Assembly: GCA_017442765.1 (NCBI GenBank)
Contig: JAFRZC010000259.1
Span: forward strand, 1 to 16,483
Direction of reading: 5' to 3'
DNA length: 16,483 nt
Source: Prevotella sp.
GTDB taxonomy: Bacteria; Bacteroidota; Bacteroidia; Bacteroidales; Bacteroidaceae
This document shows, in pieces, positions 6,105 to 13,736 of this stretch (the first letter of the stretch is position 1; the number at the start of each line of letters is the position of its first letter). The notes below the pieces were generated by a model. The model saw only the letters and a list, made by a program, of their open reading frames with translations, had not been told where the DNA came from and made no database searches. The position numbers and the translations under genes are program-made.

Positions 6105-6830
6105 CTAAGCAAAAATCTCGCGCACGACGGCGAGCGAACGGGGTTCGGGGAAGCCGGGAACGTGGTGGCGGTAGTAGGCAACGAGGCAGTCGGTGATGCG
6201 GTTGCGCTCCTGCCTTGTCAGACGGAACAGGCGCATCGTCTCGTAGTCCATGCGCATGAGCGTGGTGATGTGGGCGGCCTCGTCGGGTTTCAGGAAATCG
6301 GGATGCAGGGGTTGCACAGGCGTAAAAGCCGCAGCCCGCAGGTCGAAGAAGCAGCCCTCCGAGTAGTCGTCGAGGTTGGGATAGAAGCCGATGAACCGCG
6401 ACAGGCGCATCATGAACACCAGATGGAAGTTGGCAAAGCCCGCCTGTGCGCCGTCGAGCCAGCGTATGCCATTCTCGCAATAGCGATAGAGCGGCGCGTT
6501 TTGCTGTTCGTCGTGCGTACAATAATAAATAAACTCCGCGAGGAAAAGCGAGACCGACAGCTTTGCCGCATCGAGGGGAATGGTGGTGAAGGGTGTGCTG
6601 ATGCGCACGTCGCGCATGTGTTGCAAGCTGCTCTTCGGCCGATAGTCGAAAGCCACGTCAATCAGGGTGAGCGGCTGAAACAGCTGCTTCCTCACCCGTG
6701 CCTTCTGCGTCTTGCCGATATGCTGGATAAACGACAGCCGCCCCTGCTGCTCAGTCAGCAAGTCGATGATGAGCTGCGACTCGCCGTATTTCAATGTCCT
6801 CAGCACAATGGCCCGTGTCTTTGTCTGCAT
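6105..6830 (-). CDS. recO: DNA repair protein RecO
   Basis: RecO binds SSB-coated single-stranded DNA and, with RecR, loads RecA for gap repair and recombination in the cytoplasm. The 241-residue product has the typical N-terminal OB-fold opening (KTRAIVLRTLKYGESQLIID then LLTEQQGRLSF, residues 4-34), followed by the alpha-helical C-terminal part. The stretch FMMRLSRFIGFYPNLDDY is the conserved core helix of Bacteroidetes RecO. Length equals that of the family. The ATG at 6828-6830 is chosen because an upstream in-frame TTG at 6849-6851 lies inside the promoter -7 box and could not be transcribed. The gene is 88 bases downstream of the receptor gene on the same strand but has its own promoter. 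Confidence 0.93.
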   Translation of the reverse strand: MQTKTRAIVLRTLKYGESQLIIDLLTEQQGRLSFIQHIGKTQKARVRKQLFQPLTLIDVAFDYRPKSSLQHMRDVRISTPFTTIPLDAAKLSVSLFLAEFIYYCTHDEQQNAPLYRYCENGIRWLDGAQAGFANFHLVFMMRLSRFIGFYPNLDDYSEGCFFDLRAAAFTPVQPLHPDFLKPDEAAHITTLMRMDYETMRLFRLTRQERNRITDCLVAYYRHHVPGFPEPRSLAVVREIFA

Positions 6831-6848
6831 CGGAGCTTCTCTTTTTTG

Positions 6849-6856
6849 CAAAATTA
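6849..6856 (-). promoter_or_regulatory. Promoter -7 element for recO
   Basis: On the minus strand the sequence reads TAATTTTG, a TAnnTTTG match. The predicted start is near 6843, giving a 13-base leader. The -33 region reads TTTTCG, a poor match. Confidence 0.55.
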
Positions 6857-6918
6857 CAAAAATTCCGATGAAGCGAAAAGAAAACCAATGTATTTTTTGC
6901 CTGCTTCCTCCCGTGAAG

Positions 6919-9324
6919 TCACTTCATCCGCTCCTGCGCGTCCTTGCCGGCACCTGTGCCGCGGTATTTGCTTTGTGCCGTATTGAAGGTATAGCGGACG
7001 GAGAATTTAATCTTCTGGGTGTCCATCCTGTTGGTCTGACGGATGGTATGACAGCCGAAGTCGGTATCTACGTTGTAGTGAGCGGTGTTGGTGAGGTCGC
7101 TGCCCTCGAGCCGGAGCACGAGCGCACCGTCTTTCAGGAGTTTCTTCTGGATGGCTGCCGTGAGGTCGAAATAGACATTGGTCGCGCGAATGTTCTCAAA
7201 ATAGCCCTTCGTGTTGAGACTGCCGCCCAGTTCGAACTGCCAGCCTTGCTTAAGGGTGAGCGTGTTGAACAGCTGTGCGAACCCGATGGGGCGGTTGTTG
7301 AATTTCGTCACACGGATGCCCGACGGCTCACGCGGGTCTGAGGCGTTGATGGTGAGCCACTGCGGCTGTATGCCTACAGTGTAGTTCATGGTCCATGGAC
7401 CTATGGTGGGCGACAGGTTGACGAGGGCTGTCATCACACGATGCGGTGTCTCGATGTTGCGTGGCTTGACCAGTACCACGCCCTCGTCGTTGTAGGGTGC
7501 CGACCATATCATGATGGCGTCGTTGGTGTGGGTGTAGTTTACGGATAGTGTCATGAATCTCCACTGGGCTGTGACGCCGACGTTGTGCGACAGCTCCGGC
7601 TGCAGTTGGGTGTTGCCGCTTTGCCAGATATAGCGACTGTTGTAGTGGATGGCACTGGAGAGGTGGCCGTAGTTGGGCCGGCGTGTCTTGATGCCGTAGT
7701 TGAGCATCAACTGCACGGGACCAGCCTTTGCGGAAAAAGCGAAGGTGGGGAACAGATTGCTGTAGGAGCGGGTCAGGTTGGCCGACGGATTTTGCACATC
7801 GGCATAGTTGTAGCGCACATATTCATAGCGAACACCGGCGCTCAGCTGTCCCACTTTGGGCACAAGGCAGGCGTAGGAGGCGAAGCCCGCGTAGTTGTCC
7901 TCCTTCACCTTGGCCTCTGACGACGGGATATCGATACCCTTGATAGCGTAGCTGTCAGTGCGGCGCGAGAAGGTCTCTTCCGTTCCAGCCTGCAACTGCC
8001 CTTTCCATACAGGATAGGAGAGTACACCCTTGACGGCGTAGAGGCGGCCGGTGTTGTAGTTGCTGCTGAAAATCTCAGCGTCGTGGGTCATCGTGCTGAC
8101 CTCTCTCGAGACCGACTGTGTGCTGTAGTCCGTGCCGTAGTAATCCATGTTCACGTCGATGCCTAATTTCTCGTTTACAGTGCCATTATAATAAAGATTG
8201 GCTCCGAGGTTATAGAAATGCTTGTCGCCGAGGTCGTCGTCCGATGTGGTGGTAAGCCCGTCAACCTGCGTGCCGTTCTCAAACACATCGCTGGTCACTA
8301 CGGTATGTTCGCTGAATTCCAATTTTTTCCCCCATTCTATCTTTCCGCCGAGGGAATGATCGTTGGTAATCTGCCAGTTAACGCCAGTGGTGCCATAGAG
8401 GGTTTGCCCGATGTACTCGGCCAGCACATCGCCCTTGTTCTCGAACAGGTAGTTGTCACCGTCTTGGCTGATGCCGTAACTGGCAGTCTCGGCATAGCTG
8501 TCCTGCCGCGAAGTGTCGCGGCTGTAGTTCACGCTGGCGAAGATGTCGACACCGCCGGTGCGGTAGTTCATGCCTACGGCACCAAAGGGGGAATAGCCTT
8601 TCGACCAGTGCAACGACTGCGAGTCGGAGGCGTTAAGGTTGAAGCCGAATCCGTCGCCCTGCCGGCGGATTGTTCGGATGCGTACCACGCAGAGCACGGT
8701 GGCATCGTATTGCGCACCAGGATTCGTGATGACCTCAATACTCTGAATTTCGTTGCTCTGCAGGCGCTCAAGTTCACTATTGTCGGTTACCTTCCGGCCG
8801 TTGATATAGTAGAGCGGAGTACCTTTGCCGATGACCTCCAGCCCGTTTTTCCCCTTCATCATGCCAGGAGTCCTTGCCAGCACATCGTTTGCCGATCCGA
8901 CGTTCTCTAGTACGGAGCCGAGGATGTTGGTCTGCATGCCCTCCCCAGTCAGCTTGGTCTTCGGCAAATGACCCTTCACCACCACTTCGCCCAACATCAG
9001 CGTGTCCTCTTTCATTTGGAGAAGCAACTCATCAGTTGCCTTGAAGGGGTGATAGAGAGTCTGATAGCCTATGCTCGTCAGCTTCAGCAGACCTTCGCTC
9101 TTGTCGGTCACAATGTTGAACAATCCCTGTGCGTCGGTCATCGCACCCTGTACGAAAGCAGAGTCGGGCAGCGATAGCAGCACTACGTTTACAAAAGGCA
9201 AAGGCTCGCCTTTCTCGTCAAATACTTTTCCTCCAATGTTTTGTGTCTTGGCGAATCCTGTCACTGTCATCATTATCGCAACGACTAAGACCGTCAGTCT
9301 CGAATGGAATGAAATGCTCTTCAT
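6919..9324 (-). CDS. OMP_b-brl_3 family TonB-dependent receptor-like outer-membrane protein
   Basis: The 801-residue protein begins with a signal peptide (MKSISFHSRLTVLVVAIMMT, cleavage near Ala25). A carboxypeptidase-regulatory-like beta-sandwich follows (about 28-107: GGKVFDEKGEPLPFVNVVLL...GYQTL). EVVVKG at 113-118 resembles a TonB box. The plug domain (about 120-225) includes LYYINGRKV and SIEVITNPGAQYDAT, and the rest is beta-barrel. The C-terminus (FSVRYTFNTAQSKYRGTGAG) is characteristic of the OMP_b-brl_3 group, which are TonB-dependent receptor relatives distinct from SusC. No SusD partner or substrate-processing enzyme is adjacent, so the cargo is unknown. The start at 9324 is preferred over an upstream in-frame start (9393) because it places the signal peptide correctly. 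No consensus promoter was found upstream. Confidence 0.9.
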   Translation of the reverse strand: MKSISFHSRLTVLVVAIMMTVTGFAKTQNIGGKVFDEKGEPLPFVNVVLLSLPDSAFVQGAMTDAQGLFNIVTDKSEGLLKLTSIGYQTLYHPFKATDELLLQMKEDTLMLGEVVVKGHLPKTKLTGEGMQTNILGSVLENVGSANDVLARTPGMMKGKNGLEVIGKGTPLYYINGRKVTDNSELERLQSNEIQSIEVITNPGAQYDATVLCVVRIRTIRRQGDGFGFNLNASDSQSLHWSKGYSPFGAVGMNYRTGGVDIFASVNYSRDTSRQDSYAETASYGISQDGDNYLFENKGDVLAEYIGQTLYGTTGVNWQITNDHSLGGKIEWGKKLEFSEHTVVTSDVFENGTQVDGLTTTSDDDLGDKHFYNLGANLYYNGTVNEKLGIDVNMDYYGTDYSTQSVSREVSTMTHDAEIFSSNYNTGRLYAVKGVLSYPVWKGQLQAGTEETFSRRTDSYAIKGIDIPSSEAKVKEDNYAGFASYACLVPKVGQLSAGVRYEYVRYNYADVQNPSANLTRSYSNLFPTFAFSAKAGPVQLMLNYGIKTRRPNYGHLSSAIHYNSRYIWQSGNTQLQPELSHNVGVTAQWRFMTLSVNYTHTNDAIMIWSAPYNDEGVVLVKPRNIETPHRVMTALVNLSPTIGPWTMNYTVGIQPQWLTINASDPREPSGIRVTKFNNRPIGFAQLFNTLTLKQGWQFELGGSLNTKGYFENIRATNVYFDLTAAIQKKLLKDGALVLRLEGSDLTNTAHYNVDTDFGCHTIRQTNRMDTQKIKFSVRYTFNTAQSKYRGTGAGKDAQERMK

Positions 9325-9475
9325 GATTTTTATCTTTGCATTTGTTTGTCCGTTTGACGCAGCAAAGTGAAGGAAAATTGCATTTCCTTTCATTATATAA
9401 CAATATTTAACAAATTACTTTAAAAACTTCTATGGAGCGAAATAAATATGGTTTCTGCATTTTTTCGAGGAAAAA

Positions 9476-9507
9476 TTTGGCGGGTTGCAAAAAAAGCTAT
9501 AACTTTG
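9476..9507 (+). promoter_or_regulatory. Consensus promoter for the tRNA-Glu / rpsT unit
   Basis: TTTG (9476-9479), a 20-base spacer and TAACTTTG (9500-9507) fit the Bacteroidetes consensus fully. The predicted start is near 9513, about 50 bases before the tRNA. Confidence 0.75.
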
Positions 9508-9562
9508 CACCCGCTTTTGACGGAACACGTAATATTGTAAATCGTCAAAGAGCAAATGGTTC

Positions 9563-9634
9563 GGTCCCTTCGTCTATCGGCTAGGACGAGAGATTTTCAT
9601 TCTCTAAAGAGGAGTTCGACTCTCCTAGGGACTA
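9563..9634 (+). tRNA. tRNA-Glu (anticodon UUC)
   Basis: A full cloverleaf is visible. The acceptor arm pairs GGTCCCT (9563-9569) with AGGGACT (9627-9633), closing with one G-U pair, and the discriminator base is A9634. The D-arm lies between. The anticodon stem is AGAGA/TCTCT (9589-9593, 9601-9605) with loop TTTTCAT and anticodon TTC at 9596-9598. The T-arm is AGGAG-TTCGACT-CTCCT. The 3' CCA is not encoded. It is probably co-transcribed with rpsT. Confidence 0.95.
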
Positions 9635-9802
9635 CAACGACAAGTCTGTCATCTGCGCAGCGATGCGCTACTCTCGGTAAGCTGAGCTCAGGGGGAGACG
9701 GTGGCAGAGGGCTTCGGAAAGTCCGCCCAGGGCAGCCCTTAAAAGCGCAAGACCCACAGGCCTTGATGATTCAATTTTTAACTTTAAACATTAACACAAC
9801 AA
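9635..9802 (+). promoter_or_regulatory. Possibly structured spacer/leader between tRNA-Glu and rpsT
   Basis: This 168-base stretch has no gene but several local stems. GCGCA-GCGA-TGCGC (9655-9668) has a GNRA loop, CTCTC can pair with GGGAG (9671-9675, 9693-9697), and GGGCTT-CGGA-AAGTCC follows around 9708-9723. No consensus promoter lies between tRNA and rpsT (TAACTTTA at 9779 lacks the final G and a -33 box). It is therefore probably the rpsT leader, exposed by tRNA processing. S20 autoregulates its own translation in E. coli; whether this leader does so is untested. Confidence 0.35.
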
Positions 9803-10057
9803 ATGGCAAATCACAAATCAGCTCTGAAGAGAATTCGTCAGACCAAAAAACGTACGTTGCATAATCGCTATTATGCAAAGACCATGCGCAACGCTGTTCG
9901 CAAGCTGCGCGCCATGACCGACAAGGAGGAGGCAGAAAAAATGTATCCCACTGTGCAGAAGATGCTTGACAAACTGGCTAAGAACAACATTATTCACAAG
10001 AACAAGGCAGCCAACCTGAAGTCGAGCCTTTGCCTGCATATCAAGAAATTAGGTTAA
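9803..10057 (+). CDS. rpsT: 30S ribosomal protein S20
   Basis: The 84-residue, very basic protein is S20, which binds the 5' domain and helix 44 region of 16S rRNA during 30S assembly. The N-terminus [20 protein letters not shown] is the S20 signature, and [17 protein letters not shown] is the typical C-terminal helix. Length is normal. The ATG follows an A-rich leader (AACACAACAA) without Shine-Dalgarno, as usual in Bacteroidetes. It is probably transcribed with tRNA-Glu from the promoter at 9476-9507 and ends at a terminator 35 bases downstream. Confidence 0.97.
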   Translation: MANHKSALKRIRQTKKRTLHNRYYAKTMRNAVRKLRAMTDKEEAEKMYPTVQKMLDKLAKNNIIHKNKAANLKSSLCLHIKKLG

Positions 10058-10091
10058 GCAAATAAGGAGTATAATACACTTTTTTGTCTTC

Positions 10092-10126
10092 AGAGGTTGC
10101 ATCTGCGAGGATGCGCCTCTTTTTTT
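10092..10126 (+). terminator. Intrinsic terminator of rpsT
   Basis: AGAGG (10092-10096) pairs with CCTCT (10116-10120), and inside it GCATC (10099-10103) pairs with GATGC (10110-10114). A T-run follows to 10126. Confidence 0.85.
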
Positions 10127-10163
10127 ATCATCAGTTTTCATGTGAGAATGAAGTCTTAACTTC

Positions 10164-10874
10164 TTATGGTCCCATGTAGTAGCCTGTGGCATTGGGCGAT
10201 TTCCGTAGGTAGGGCTCGGCATCGGGATAGGGAATGACGAATGGTGCTCCACCGCTGTTCTGTGCCGGACCGATGACGACGATGGCTCCGTCGACGAACC
10301 CCGCGTCGCCCACAAAAAGGCTCTCGGCACGATGGGCATCGAGCTTCAGGTCGTCGCGGGCATCCCACATCAGACGTTTTATCTGCAGTTCATCGCACGT
10401 GAAAATCTCATCCACGCGGATGCGGTGACCGTCAGCTTTGCTGAACGAGGCGCAGTCGGTGGTCGTCCACATGACAGAGTCCTTGTCGCTGATGGTCGCC
10501 ATGAACGTCACGCACGTCGGGTCCTCGAAGCTCCAGACAATCTCCACCTTGCGGGCCGACCGGTCGGCATGTTTGAGGTATTCCTTGCAGCTGCGGTCGA
10601 TGAGACGGGGGAAGTCGGCTTGGTCGGGATTGGCAGGCACGGGCACTTCCAACATCTCGCAGATCCACTTCTTCACGCTTCTCACCGTGGCCCTGTCACC
10701 TTCAGTGGGCACATCGACATTGGCACGATACGACGATGCCCCCAGCGTTTCCTTGCACGAAAACGTCTGCACGTCGAAGTACTCCTGTGCCTGTAGCTGA
10801 GCAGGGGCGATGGCGGCAAAAAGCGTGAGCAGAAACGGGATTACTGCAAAATATGTCCTGACAATCTCTTTCAC
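10164..10874 (-). CDS. Secreted protein with RsiV-like DUF3298 C-terminal domain
   Basis: The 236-residue protein has a signal peptide (IVRTYFAVIPFLLTLFAAIA, cleavage near Ala29) and a soluble body. The C-terminal 90 residues (TVDEIFTCDE-like segment, DAGFVDGAIVVIGPAQNSGG, FVIPYPDAEPYLRK) match the pattern of DUF3298/RsiV-type domains, in which a G-x-x-x-FVIPY-x-x-x-x-PYL motif ends the fold. In RsiV of Bacillus this domain binds lysozyme; no such role can be assumed here. The start codon is GTG (10872-10874). It is the only start that keeps the signal peptide, since the next Met is at residue 72. The promoter leaves a leader of only a few bases. The gene is divergent from gyrB and convergent with rpsT. 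Confidence 0.75.
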   Translation of the reverse strand: MKEIVRTYFAVIPFLLTLFAAIAPAQLQAQEYFDVQTFSCKETLGASSYRANVDVPTEGDRATVRSVKKWICEMLEVPVPANPDQADFPRLIDRSCKEYLKHADRSARKVEIVWSFEDPTCVTFMATISDKDSVMWTTTDCASFSKADGHRIRVDEIFTCDELQIKRLMWDARDDLKLDAHRAESLFVGDAGFVDGAIVVIGPAQNSGGAPFVIPYPDAEPYLRKSPNATGYYMGP

Positions 10875-10879
10875 GGCTG

Positions 10880-10910
10880 CAAAGATAGTGCAAACCGAGG
10901 GAAATACAAA
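10880..10910 (-). promoter_or_regulatory. Consensus promoter for the DUF3298-like gene, leaving an almost absent leader
   Basis: On the minus strand TTTG (10907-10910), 19 bases, then TATCTTTG (10880-10887). The last base of the -7 box is only five bases from the GTG start at 10874, so the mRNA would be leaderless or nearly so. Confidence 0.7.
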
Positions 10911-11040
10911 ATAAATCTGCGAAATTTATTTTTATTTCCGAGGTGCAGCCTGTCTTCGACACCAGTTGAAGATACGAATAAATCCAATATTTTTACATAT
11001 TTTTGTACACTAAAAATTTCCGTATTCCATGAATTTTTTG

Positions 11041-11048
11041 TAACTTTG
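11041..11048 (+). promoter_or_regulatory. Promoter -7 element for gyrB
   Basis: TAACTTTG matches the consensus. The -33 position (TTTC at 11017-11020, 20-base spacing) is close to TTTG. The predicted start near 11054 gives a leader of about 20 bases. A second possible -7 box, TATTTTTG at 10998-11005, lies upstream. Confidence 0.65.
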
Positions 11049-11072
11049 CAACCTATAAACAAATAAAACGAA

Positions 11073-13043
11073 ATGGCAGAAAAGAAACAAATAGCAAACG
11101 ACTATTCAGCCAGTAACATACAAGTGCTTGAAGGTCTTGAGGCCGTGCGCAAACGCCCGGCCATGTATATCGGTGACATCAGTGAGAAGGGTCTGCACCA
11201 TCTGGTCAACGAGACAGTGGACAACTCCATCGACGAGGCGATGGCCGGATTCTGTACCGACATCGACGTGACCATCAACGAGGACGAGTCGATTACCGTG
11301 CAGGACAATGGTCGCGGTATTCCCGTCGATGAGCATGAGAAGATGCACAAGTCGGCCCTTGAGGTGGTCATGACTGTGCTCCATGCCGGTGGTAAGTTCG
11401 ACAAAGGATCCTATAAGGTGTCGGGTGGCTTGCACGGTGTGGGTGTGAGCTGCGTCAACGCACTCTCCTCGCACATGATGTCGCAGGTCTATCGCGACGG
11501 CAAGATCTATCAGCAGGAATATGAGCAGGGCAAGCCGCTCTATCCTGTGAAGGTGGTCGGCGAGACCACGCTGCGAGGTACGCGCCAGCAGTTCTGGCCC
11601 GACCCCACCGTGTTCACCACTACGCATTTCCAGTGGGACATCATCGCCCGTCGTATGCGTGAGCTGGCTTTCCTCAATGCCGGTATCAAGATTATCCTGC
11701 ACGACTTGCGCCCCGATGAGAACGGCAACACAAAGGAAGAGGTCTTCCATGCCAAGGACGGACTGAAAGAGTTTGTGCGCTACGTTGATCGTCACCGCAC
11801 CCACCTCGTCGATGATGTCATCTATCTGAAGACCGAGAAGCAGGGCATCCCCATCGAAGTGGCCGTGATGTACAACACCGACTACTCCGAGAACATCCAC
11901 TCTTATGTGAACAACATCAACACCATAGAGGGCGGTACCCACCTCACCGGCTTCCGTATGGCACTCACCCGCACGTTGAAGAAGTATGCCGACAACGAGC
12001 CTACTATCGCCAAGCAGATTGAGAAAGCCAAGATAGAGATTGCTCCCGAGGACTTCCGTGAGGGTCTCACGGCTGTCATCAGCATCAAGGTGGCCGAGCC
12101 GCAGTTTGAGGGTCAGACCAAGACCAAGCTGGGCAACTCCGAAGTGGCAGGTGCCGTACAGCAGGCTGTGGGCGAGGCGCTCAGCAACTACCTCGAGGAA
12201 CATCCGAAGGAGGCCAAACTCATCTGCGACAAGGTGGTGCTCGCCGCTACGGCACGTATTGCTGCCCGCAAGGCTCGCGAGAGTGTGCAGCGCAAGAACC
12301 CCATGTCGGGTGGCGGACTGCCAGGAAAGCTGGCCGACTGCTCCAACAAGGATCCGAAGGAATGTGAGATCTTCCTCGTCGAGGGCGACTCCGCCGGCGG
12401 CTCTGCCAAGCAAGGCCGCGACCGTCATTTCCAGGCTATTCTCCCATTGCGTGGTAAAATCCTGAACGTGGAGAAAGTGCAGTGGCATCGTGTCTTTGAG
12501 GCCGAGTCGGTCATGAACATCATCCAGAGCATCGGCGTGCGCTTCGGCGTTGACGGCGAGGCCGACCGTGAAGCCAATATCGACAAGCTGCGCTACGACA
12601 AGATTATCATCATGACCGATGCCGACGTCGATGGCTCTCACATCGACACGCTCATCATGACGCTCTTCTTCCGCTTCATGCCGAAGGTCATCGAGGAAGG
12701 CCATCTCTACATTGCCACGCCGCCGCTCTACAAGTGCACCTATAAGAAATTCTCCGAGTATTGCTACACCGAGCCGCAGCGTCAGGCGTTCATCGACAAG
12801 TATGTGGCAGGCGATGAGAACGCCGCCGCCCTCCATACGCAGCGCTACAAAGGTCTCGGCGAGATGAACCCCGAGCAGCTTTGGGAGACCACAATGGATC
12901 CGCAGAACCGTCTGCTCAAGCAGGTGACCATCGAGAATGCCGCACAGGCCGACGAGATTTTCTCCATGCTCATGGGCGACGATGTGGAGCCGCGCCGCGA
13001 GTTCATCGAGGCCAATGCCACCTACGCCAACATCGACGCGTAA
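11073..13043 (+). CDS. gyrB: DNA gyrase subunit B
   Basis: GyrB is the ATPase subunit of gyrase, which introduces negative supercoils with GyrA. The 656-residue protein has the GHKL ATPase domain first: VLEGLEAVRKRPAMYIG, HHLVNETVDNSIDEA with catalytic Glu47 and Asn51, DNGRGIP, and GGLHGVGVSCVNAL. The transducer domain follows, then the Toprim domain with EGDSAGG (from 437) and DADVDGSHI (from 516), which supply the metal-binding acidic residues. QRYKGLGEMNPEQLW near the end is the GyrB tail. It lacks the roughly 170-residue insert of enterobacterial GyrB, as expected in this phylum. The N-terminus is of the gyrase and not the ParE type seen in Bacteroidetes. It has its own promoter and ends in a shared terminator. 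Confidence 0.97.
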   Translation: MAEKKQIANDYSASNIQVLEGLEAVRKRPAMYIGDISEKGLHHLVNETVDNSIDEAMAGFCTDIDVTINEDESITVQDNGRGIPVDEHEKMHKSALEVVMTVLHAGGKFDKGSYKVSGGLHGVGVSCVNALSSHMMSQVYRDGKIYQQEYEQGKPLYPVKVVGETTLRGTRQQFWPDPTVFTTTHFQWDIIARRMRELAFLNAGIKIILHDLRPDENGNTKEEVFHAKDGLKEFVRYVDRHRTHLVDDVIYLKTEKQGIPIEVAVMYNTDYSENIHSYVNNINTIEGGTHLTGFRMALTRTLKKYADNEPTIAKQIEKAKIEIAPEDFREGLTAVISIKVAEPQFEGQTKTKLGNSEVAGAVQQAVGEALSNYLEEHPKEAKLICDKVVLAATARIAARKARESVQRKNPMSGGGLPGKLADCSNKDPKECEIFLVEGDSAGGSAKQGRDRHFQAILPLRGKILNVEKVQWHRVFEAESVMNIIQSIGVRFGVDGEADREANIDKLRYDKIIIMTDADVDGSHIDTLIMTLFFRFMPKVIEEGHLYIATPPLYKCTYKKFSEYCYTEPQRQAFIDKYVAGDENAAALHTQRYKGLGEMNPEQLWETTMDPQNRLLKQVTIENAAQADEIFSMLMGDDVEPRREFIEANATYANIDA

Positions 13044-13062
13044 CGTGCCGGTGTCAATAATA

Positions 13063-13100
13063 CAAAAAGAGAAGGGCTCAATTCAGTCCTTCTCTTTTTG
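13063..13100. terminator. Symmetrical bidirectional terminator between gyrB and the DUF3109 gene
   Basis: CAAAAAGAGAAGG (13063-13075) and CCTTCTCTTTTTG (13088-13100) form a perfect 13-bp stem with a 12-base loop. The A and T tracts serve as the T-run in either direction. The stop codon and last codons of the DUF3109 gene (13083 onward) lie inside the hairpin. Confidence 0.9.
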
Positions 13101-13697
13101 ATTCTTTTTGTGTAGCAGTTCTATCGCCAGCTCTTCCAGTTGCTTGTACCAGTCGGCACCGAAACGGCGGATGAGCGGTTCTTTCAGGAATTTATAGACG
13201 GGTATATCCAATGCCTTTCCTTTCTCTACGGCATCCTTGCAGATGGCCCAGCGGTTGTAGTTCAGGCCGACGGTGCCGTCGCCAAAACGTTTCTCGCGGA
13301 TGGGGTAGAGGGCACATGAGATAGGTTTGCAGAACCGCGTGCGCCCCTCGCGGTAGGCTCGCTCGAGTGCACAGAGGCAACCGCCGTTCTCATAACAGGT
13401 AAAAACACAGTCCTTGCCGTTGATGATGCTCGTCACCAAGTCGCCCTCCTCGTCGATATAGGCCACACCCTGCTGGTCGATTTTCGCCTGCGCCTGTGCC
13501 GACAAATCACCCCATACCGTATCGAGTGAGGCTTCAATTTCGCCGATTTCATCGGGATTTATGGGTGCGCCGGCATCTCCTTCCACGCAACACACCCCCT
13601 TGCATTTCTCGTAGTTACAGCAGAAACGCTCAGTCAGGATGTCCGGCGACAGCAGCACGTCGCCCACCTGTAATATCGGAAGCATTCTCTTCTCCAT
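13083..13697 (-). CDS. DUF3109 family cysteine-rich protein (putative metal-binding)
   Basis: The product of up to 204 residues belongs to DUF3109, a family widespread in Bacteroidetes and related to YkgJ-type zinc/iron cysteine-cluster proteins. Conserved cysteines are visible in FCCNYEKCKGVCCVEGDAGAP (Cys26, 27, 32, 36, 37), DCVFTCYENGGCLCALE, FCKPISCALYPIR and WAICKDA. The biochemical role is unknown. The start at 13697 gives a leader of only a few bases from the promoter at 13706-13736. An internal ATG at 13685 (MLPILQVGD) would leave about 15 bases and fits the family N-terminus equally well. The last codons lie inside the terminator shared with gyrB. No operon partner is evident. Confidence 0.9.
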   Translation of the reverse strand: MEKRMLPILQVGDVLLSPDILTERFCCNYEKCKGVCCVEGDAGAPINPDEIGEIEASLDTVWGDLSAQAQAKIDQQGVAYIDEEGDLVTSIINGKDCVFTCYENGGCLCALERAYREGRTRFCKPISCALYPIREKRFGDGTVGLNYNRWAICKDAVEKGKALDIPVYKFLKEPLIRRFGADWYKQLEELAIELLHKKNQKEKD

Positions 13698-13705
13698 TCC
13701 GCCTG

Positions 13706-13736
13706 CAAAGTTACGATTAAACGAGCAGAATACAAA
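13706..13736 (-). promoter_or_regulatory. Consensus promoter for the DUF3109 gene
   Basis: On the minus strand TTTG (13733-13736), 19 bases, then TAACTTTG (13706-13713). The start would be near 13700, very close to the first ATG at 13697. Confidence 0.7.

Noticed and set aside
6096..6986. A 296-codon plus-strand frame over recO
   Set aside because: It runs through recO, the spacer and the start of the receptor gene, with no independent support.
9331..9338. TATCTTTG on the plus strand near the receptor start
   Set aside because: No -33 element at the right distance, and it would transcribe antisense into the intergenic region with no gene until the tRNA, which has its own consensus promoter.
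9779..9786. TAACTTTA as a promoter for rpsT
   Set aside because: It lacks the final G and a TTTG box 19-21 bases upstream.
11106..12836. A 576-codon open frame opposite gyrB
   Set aside because: gyrB is certain from motifs; the opposite frame has no motif and a shadow-like composition.
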